This document shows positions 59,610 through 64,000 of a stretch of 64,000 bases of DNA, piece after piece (positions within the stretch are counted from its first letter, which is position 1; every line of letters begins with the position of its first letter). Position numbers and translations under genes: made by a program. The DNA is taken from assembly GCA_964518305.1 (NCBI GenBank), contig CAZFDK010000008.1, positions 1 to 64,000 of the forward strand, read 5' to 3'. This stretch comes from Caribbeanibacter sp964518305 (GTDB lineage: Bacteria; Gemmatimonadota; Gemmatimonadetes; Palauibacterales; Palauibacteraceae). Below the pieces are notes generated by a model. It had not been told where the DNA came from, did no database searches, and saw only the letters and a program-made list of their open reading frames with translations.

Positions 59610-59948
59610 TCACACCCTCTCCACCCGCAGCGGCTCCCCGGCCAGATCGGCCACCAGGTCGGTGTACTCGACACCGAACCACTCGTAGAAGCGCTCCAGG
59701 TCCCGCGGCTCCGGCCACACCTCCCGGTCCTCGGTCCAGGCGGCCAGCTCCTCCTCGAAGATCGACCCGTGGGCCTCCTCGACGAACTCGTTCACCTCCT
59801 CCAGCGTGCCGAACTGGGGGATCAGATAGGCCGCGGGCATCCCCTCGTCCAGGCGGAAGTCCGGACCGTGGTGCTCCAGCCCGTTCGCCCAGTCCAGATA
59901 GGGCTGTCTCGGTACGACCAGGAGAAGCCCTCGGTTCACGACATCCAT
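59610..59948 (-). CDS. Unknown protein (112 aa)
   Basis: Starts at ATG 59948 (MDVVNRGLLLVVPRQPYLDW). No signal or membrane helix. It is acidic and ends GVEYTDLVADLAGEPLRVERV. The PRQPYLDWANGL segment is conserved-looking, but I cannot name a family. It lies alone between the convergent HAF gene and a small membrane protein gene. Confidence 0.65.
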   Translation of the reverse strand: MDVVNRGLLLVVPRQPYLDWANGLEHHGPDFRLDEGMPAAYLIPQFGTLEEVNEFVEEAHGSIFEEELAAWTEDREVWPEPRDLERFYEWFGVEYTDLVADLAGEPLRVERV

Positions 59949-60037
59949 CGGTCTCCCTCTGCGTATCGGTGTGCGGGGAGGGCCTGCGCGCGGGAGCGCG
60001 CGACCTCGAGTTCCCCGAGAGGCCCGCGCCCCCGGGC

Positions 60038-60274
60038 TCAGCGGCTGACGCCCGGCATTCGCGTCCAGGTCCAGTGGAAGAGACGGGTGGCTCCGTAGAG
60101 GACGGCGGACCATGCCACGAAGCCGCCCCCGGTGATGACCGCGGCCCGGCCGACACCCTGCCGTTCGGCCACGGACGCCACCATCTCGGCGCCGCCCATG
60201 AGCAGCCACGACAGGGCACAGGCGACGGCCACGGAGAGGCTCAGGGCGAAGAAGCGGGGGCTGTCGTCGTCCAC
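60038..60274 (-). CDS. Small two-helix membrane protein, unknown
   Basis: 78 residues from GTG 60274 with GGAGG nine bases upstream. Two transmembrane helices (FFALSLSVAVACALSWLLMGG; AAVITGGGFVAWSAVLYGATRLF). No known family. It is co-directional with the DUF983 gene upstream, separated by 185 bases that hold nothing recognisable. Confidence 0.6.
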   Translation of the reverse strand: MDDDSPRFFALSLSVAVACALSWLLMGGAEMVASVAERQGVGRAAVITGGGFVAWSAVLYGATRLFHWTWTRMPGVSR

Positions 60275-60459
60275 GGTCCCGTGCCTCCGGTTCGGCGTTC
60301 GCGGATCCGGATCGGCGAGTCCTGGTCGGCGCTCGGCCGGGGCCTCGCCGAGGGTCGAGGTCGGAGGAGCCCGATGCCCGTTCAAGTTATCCCGCGCCGG
60401 GGCTCCATCCACCCCCTCCGCCCCCTGCGCGGAGCGCTCGACCGCGGCGTGCGTCCGCC

Positions 60460-60840
60460 CTACGGCTCCCGCCACTCCCCGGCCTCCCCGATCTCCTCCG
60501 TGGCCCACAGGAACCACACCCAGAACGCCTTGCAGGTGCGGTAGGCGGGGAAGATCGAGAGGACCACGGCCGCCACGCTGGTCCAGATCACCCACGTCCG
60601 GAGCCCGAAGCGCCATCCGAGCAGGGCCAGCGCGACGAGCCCGGAGAGGCCTCCCACCGTGTAGCCGAGGATGATGGGACCGCCGTAGTGGGCCCCGTGC
60701 TCTCCGCGGAGGTCGGTCCCGCAGCTCGGGCACCGATCGTGGATCCGGTGTCCCTCGCTGAACAGCTCGCCGTCACCGCACCCCGGACACCGATGCCGGA
60801 GCGTGGTGCGGGCCAGGCGCTTCCACTCGACCTCGAGCAT
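60460..60840 (-). CDS. DUF983 membrane protein
   Basis: 126 residues from ATG 60840. An N-terminal zinc ribbon (HRCPGCGDGELFSE, DRCPSCGTDLR; CxxC twice) is followed by two transmembrane helices (GYTVGGLSGLVALALLGW; WVIWTSVAAVVLSIFPAY). This is the DUF983 arrangement. Function unknown; in other bacteria it occurs near cytochrome-oxidase genes, but no such genes are here. Divergent from the S9 peptidase gene. Confidence 0.88.
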   Translation of the reverse strand: MLEVEWKRLARTTLRHRCPGCGDGELFSEGHRIHDRCPSCGTDLRGEHGAHYGGPIILGYTVGGLSGLVALALLGWRFGLRTWVIWTSVAAVVLSIFPAYRTCKAFWVWFLWATEEIGEAGEWREP

Positions 60841-60878
60841 GCTTCCCCGTCGCTGCCGTCCCGGGCCACCCGCCGCGG

Positions 60879-60907
60879 TGTCACGCACGCGGCCCCTGCC
60901 CTAGCTT
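60879..60907 (+). promoter_or_regulatory. Candidate promoter of the S9 peptidase gene
   Basis: TGTCAC (60879-60884), 17-nt spacer, TAGCTT (60902-60907). The -10 is identical to that of nifU and the metB-like gene, the -35 is weak. The leader to ATG 60960 would be about 45 nt. Confidence 0.4.
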
Positions 60908-60959
60908 CGGTTCGTCCTGCATCGTCCGCGTCCCTGGTTCCAGCAGCAAGGGTGACACC

Positions 60960-63071
60960 ATGCCATCTAGCGCATCCCTCCCCCGTTTCTCGGTCGCCTG
61001 TGCCGTCGGCGTCCTCCTCGCCCTCGTGGCCCCCGCGCCCCCGGCGGTGTCACCGGCCGCGGCCCAGCCGGCCGATGCCGATTCCACGCTCCGGCTGGAG
61101 CAGTACCTGGACATGGAGGACGTCTCCGACCCGCGCCTCTCGCCGGACGGAGACCGGGTGGTCTACGTCCGGAGCTGGATCGACCCCATGCACGACACGC
61201 GCAAGTCCGCGATCTGGATCATGAGCGCCGACGGCAGCCGGGACCGTCACCTGGTGGAGGGAAGCTCCCCGCGGTGGTCTCCCTCCGGCGACCGGCTCGC
61301 GTTCCTGGCCTGCGGCACCCCCGGCGGCGACCGGAGCGCCCTGCAGGAGTGCGGCGAGGACGCCGAGCGCCAGATCTGGGTCCGGATCATGGAAGGCGAG
61401 GGCTCGGGATCCGTGACCCAGGTGACGCGGCTCACCGAGGGAGCGGGTGACATCGAGTGGTCCCCGGACGGCGAGCGCATCGCCTTCAGCCGCTTCCTCG
61501 AGGACGAGGACACCTACCGGGTGGACCTCCCGGAGCGGCCGGAGGGCGCAGAGTGGACGGAGGCGCCGCGGGTGGTGGACCGGCTGGACTACCGACAGGA
61601 CGGCGTCGGCTTCACCCGGGACGGCCACGATCACGTGTTCACGGTCTCCGCCGGTGGAGGCACACCGAGGCAGGTGACCCACGGCCCCTACGACCACGGG
61701 GACCCGCGGTGGAGCCCGGACGGATCGACGATCTACGTGGACGGCCTCCGAACCGAGGACGCCGCCTACGAAATCCAGGAGTCCGAAGTCTACGCGGTGG
61801 ACCTCGACACCCGAGAGATCACGGCCCTCACCGACCGGAACGGCCCGGACGGCAACCCGGCGCCGGGGCCCGGCGGCGAGTGGATCGCCTATACCGGCGC
61901 CGACTCCACCGGCCAGACTTACCAGACCTCCAACCTCTACGTCATGCGCTCCGACGGCTCCGGCGTCCGGGAGCTGGCCGCCGACTTCGACCGCTCCCCA
62001 GGCGATCTCATCTGGGCCCCCGACGGGAGCGGCGTCTACTTCACCGCCGAGAACCGGGGCACCGAGGACCTGTACTTCGCCGGGGTGAACGACACCTTCC
62101 GGCGCGTCACCGAGGGGCAGCACGTGCTGCGCACCACGGACATCGACGACGACGGGACGGCCGTGGGCGTGATGGAGACGCCGAGGCGGCCCGACGACCT
62201 GGTCACCTTCGAGCTCACGCAGCCGGATCCCGAGTACCGGACCGCCGTGAACGAGGACGTCCTGGACGACGTCCAGCTCGGCGACGTGGAGGAGATCTGG
62301 TACGAGTCGGCGGACGGGTTCCGGATCCAGGGGTGGATCGTGAAGCCGCCGAACTTCGATCCCTCCCGGCAGTATCCGCTCATCCTCCACATTCACGGCG
62401 GCCCGCACGCCATGTACGACGTGGGCTTCAGCTTCCGCTACCAGCACTTCGCCTCGGAGGGCTACGTCACCCTGTACACCAACCCCCGGGGATCCACCGG
62501 CTACGGCACCGAGTTCGGGAACGCCATCGACCACGCCTACCCCGGCCGGGACTACGACGACCTGATGACCGGGGTGGACAGCCTCATCGACCGGGGCTAC
62601 ATCGACTCCGACAACATGCTGGCCACCGGGTGCAGCGGAGGGGGCGTGCTCTCGAGCTGGATCGTCACCCAGACCGACCGATTCGCCGCCGCCGTGGTCC
62701 GCTGCCCCGTCACCGACTGGCTCTCCTTCGTCGGCACCACCGACAGCCCCTACTGGTACTACAACTTCCGCGAGTTCCCCTGGGAGGACCCGACCGAGCA
62801 CCTGGAGCGCTCGCCCCTGATGCAGGTCGGCCAGGTGGAGACGCCGACCCTGCTCATGACCGGGGTGAACGACCTCCGGACGCCGATGCCCCAGACCGAG
62901 GAGTTCTACCAGGCGCTCAAGCTTCGGAAGGTGCCCACGAAGATGATCCGGATGGAGGACGAGTGGCACGGCACCGGATCCAACCCGTCGAACTTCATGC
63001 GCACCCAGCTCCACATCCTGAAGTGGTTCGAGGAGTACATGAGCGACGACATGAAGAAGAGGATGCAGTAA
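60960..63071 (+). CDS. Secreted prolyl-oligopeptidase-family (S9) serine peptidase
   Basis: 703 residues from ATG 60960. A signal peptide (SVACAVGVLLALVAPAPPAVSPAAA) is followed by an eight-bladed-type propeller (RLSPDGDRVVYVRS, SPRWSPSGDRLAFL, IEWSPDGERIAFS) and an alpha/beta-hydrolase domain. Nucleophile Ser near 559 in ATGCSGGGVLSS (Cys where GGSGGG-like motifs have Gly), Asp near 637 in TGVNDLRTPMPQ, His near 670 in EDEWHGTG. It cleaves peptides, probably dipeptidyl- or acyl-aminoacyl-type, in the periplasm or outside. Length is normal. The gene stands alone. Confidence 0.93.
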   Translation: MPSSASLPRFSVACAVGVLLALVAPAPPAVSPAAAQPADADSTLRLEQYLDMEDVSDPRLSPDGDRVVYVRSWIDPMHDTRKSAIWIMSADGSRDRHLVEGSSPRWSPSGDRLAFLACGTPGGDRSALQECGEDAERQIWVRIMEGEGSGSVTQVTRLTEGAGDIEWSPDGERIAFSRFLEDEDTYRVDLPERPEGAEWTEAPRVVDRLDYRQDGVGFTRDGHDHVFTVSAGGGTPRQVTHGPYDHGDPRWSPDGSTIYVDGLRTEDAAYEIQESEVYAVDLDTREITALTDRNGPDGNPAPGPGGEWIAYTGADSTGQTYQTSNLYVMRSDGSGVRELAADFDRSPGDLIWAPDGSGVYFTAENRGTEDLYFAGVNDTFRRVTEGQHVLRTTDIDDDGTAVGVMETPRRPDDLVTFELTQPDPEYRTAVNEDVLDDVQLGDVEEIWYESADGFRIQGWIVKPPNFDPSRQYPLILHIHGGPHAMYDVGFSFRYQHFASEGYVTLYTNPRGSTGYGTEFGNAIDHAYPGRDYDDLMTGVDSLIDRGYIDSDNMLATGCSGGGVLSSWIVTQTDRFAAAVVRCPVTDWLSFVGTTDSPYWYYNFREFPWEDPTEHLERSPLMQVGQVETPTLLMTGVNDLRTPMPQTEEFYQALKLRKVPTKMIRMEDEWHGTGSNPSNFMRTQLHILKWFEEYMSDDMKKRMQ

Positions 63072-63117
63072 GCAGCCAGAGGCAGAGGAGGGGGGCGGCC
63101 CGGGCCGAGCGCGCCGC

Positions 63118-64000
63118 TCAGCCTCCGGGACCCTCGTCCGCCAGCCCCACGGCCCGCATCAGCGCCAGGGCGTTGGTGGAGGGCGCCGGCCCGGGCCGGA
63201 GCCGGTAGTCGAAGCTGAGCAGCGGCCCCTCCGCCCCCTCGGAGACGTCGCCGGTGAGGTGCACCACGTCGGCCGCGGACTCCAGCTCCGCCGTGTGGTG
63301 CACCCGGAGGTCGTGCGTGGCCACGGCGCCGATTGCACCCGAGTCCAGCAGCCGTCGGAGCACGATCCTGATTCCCTCGCGGCGCTCCGCCTCGTTGGTG
63401 CCCTGCAGCGGCTCGTCCAGGAGGTAGAGGGCCCGGGCCCGGCCGTCGCCCGCGACTTCGGCCCCCTCCACCACCTGACGCATCCGCCGGAGCTCGGCCA
63501 TGAACTCCGAGATGCCCTCCGACAGCGAGTCCTCCACCTGCATGGAGGTGTGGACCTCCAGCGGCGGAATCCGGAGACGGCTGGCGGGCACCGGTGCGCC
63601 GGCCTGCGCCAGGACCGCGCTCAAGCCCAAGGAACGCAGCAGCGTGCTCTTCCCGGACATGTTCGAGCCCGTGACCAGCAGGAAGGTGCCCGGCGGGCCC
63701 ACCTCGACGTCGTTGCGGATGCATTCGTCGGGCGGCAGCAGCGGATGACCCAGGTCGGCGGCCTCCAGCGACTCCACCGACCGATCGATGTCCGGGTAGG
63801 TCCAGTCGTCGTGGTCCGCGTCCAGGACCGACAGCGCCATCAGGACGTCCACCCGGCCCAGCGCGTCGAACCACTCCCGGGCCCGGTCCCCGAAGCGGCG
63901 CTGCCACCGCTCCAGCAGCCACAGCAGATGGACGTCCCAGAGAAAGAGCAACTGGAGCGGAAGGTGTGCGAGCGCGTTCCGGCGGACGTCCGATGCCGAG
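63118..64000 (-). CDS. MutS-like ATPase (C-terminal part; continues beyond window)
   Basis: The frame is open to the window edge, so the N-terminus is missing; the visible 294 residues include NALAHLPLQLLFLWDV near the edge. ATPase motifs: Walker A TGSNMSGKSTLLRSLG, TSMQVEDSLSEGISEFMAE, Walker B LYLLDEPLQGTNEAERREG and switch ATHDLRVH, ending in STNALALMRAVGLADE. This is the mismatch-repair ABC ATPase core, but the region before it (FLWDVHLLWLLERWQRRFG) is typical of the shorter MutS-like proteins found in Bacteroidetes and relatives, without the mismatch-recognition domain. Its exact role is unknown. Confidence 0.85.
   Translation of the reverse strand, partial: SASDVRRNALAHLPLQLLFLWDVHLLWLLERWQRRFGDRAREWFDALGRVDVLMALSVLDADHDDWTYPDIDRSVESLEAADLGHPLLPPDECIRNDVEVGPPGTFLLVTGSNMSGKSTLLRSLGLSAVLAQAGAPVPASRLRIPPLEVHTSMQVEDSLSEGISEFMAELRRMRQVVEGAEVAGDGRARALYLLDEPLQGTNEAERREGIRIVLRRLLDSGAIGAVATHDLRVHHTAELESAADVVHLTGDVSEGAEGPLLSFDYRLRPGPAPSTNALALMRAVGLADEGPGG

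Overview
The window is about 64 kb of very GC-rich bacterial DNA, densely packed with genes on both strands. The style suggests Gemmatimonadota (inference, moderate confidence): many secreted S9, Tricorn-like and acylase-type hydrolases, HAF-repeat and bactofilin-like envelope proteins, strongly acidic proteins, and frequent GTG/TTG starts with 4-bp overlaps. There is no rRNA, CRISPR array, insertion sequence or prophage. Two 10-N scaffold gaps are present. The first (729-738, in cysS) is an artefact, because the flanking contigs overlap by six bases and cysS becomes one clean frame when they are merged. The second (9255-9264, in purD) is a suspect join: the left side codes for one PurD subtype and the right side for another, and both cover the same stretch of the protein. 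Bases 1-9254 and 9265-64000 may therefore not be adjacent, or may not come from the same genome.

Layout. 1-2.1 kb: the first 14 codons of tuf, tRNA-Tyr and tRNA-Thr behind a near-consensus promoter, then cysS. 2.2-6.8 kb: a leftward run of glmM, glmS, a YkvA/DUF1232 protein and a secreted protein. 7-11 kb: a Cys/Met-metabolism PLP enzyme, purD (chimeric), mutM and a small phosphodiesterase. 11.2-15.1 kb: an operon of ECF sigma factor, zinc anti-sigma factor, bactofilin-like membrane protein and secreted beta-solenoid-like protein. 15.2-17.8 kb: nifU-like, mrp and SAM hydrolase. 17.9-27.9 kb: a long leftward run of pyk, MBL hydrolase, degenerate histidine kinase, lepA, pfkB-type kinase, STAS-HATPase protein, STAS/winged-helix protein and penicillin-acylase-family hydrolase. 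28.2-29.5 kb: an amber-interrupted cold-shock gene, an intact cold-shock gene, rpsU and a strong terminator. 29.5-38.9 kb: HD hydrolase, aminotransferase, TonB-like protein, amidohydrolase, an intein-containing radical SAM protein and small redox or unknown proteins. 39-46.3 kb: amino-acid permease, exported methyltransferase-like protein, LOG protein, DinB protein, a broken Tricorn-like protease and a haloalkane-dehalogenase-like hydrolase. 46.3-50.1 kb: a pentaheme cytochrome and a cytochrome-c/outer-membrane-barrel fusion, divergent from a membrane-anchored LuxR-type regulator with a perfect hyphenated palindrome between them. 50.1-55.5 kb: TetR, membrane-fusion protein and RND pump. 55.5-64 kb: DUF2007, an NAD-binding protein, an RDD protein with a large insertion, a HAF-repeat protein, DUF983, an S9 peptidase and a MutS-like ATPase that runs off the window.

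Functional threads. glmM and glmS supply glucosamine-phosphate for cell-wall synthesis. The sigma/anti-sigma operon is a typical envelope-stress cassette. nifU and mrp form an Fe-S assembly pair. The most unusual items are the radical SAM mini-intein, which keeps one LAGLIDADG-like motif of a mostly deleted homing endonuclease and sits at the third Fe-S cysteine, and the cytochrome-porin fusion next to a pentaheme cytochrome, a plausible route for electrons across the outer membrane.

Promoters of the form TTGACN-N17/18-TANNNT recur (tRNA/tuf, glmM, nifU, first cold-shock gene, radical SAM gene, aminotransferase), so housekeeping sigma-factor promoters can be read directly from this sequence.
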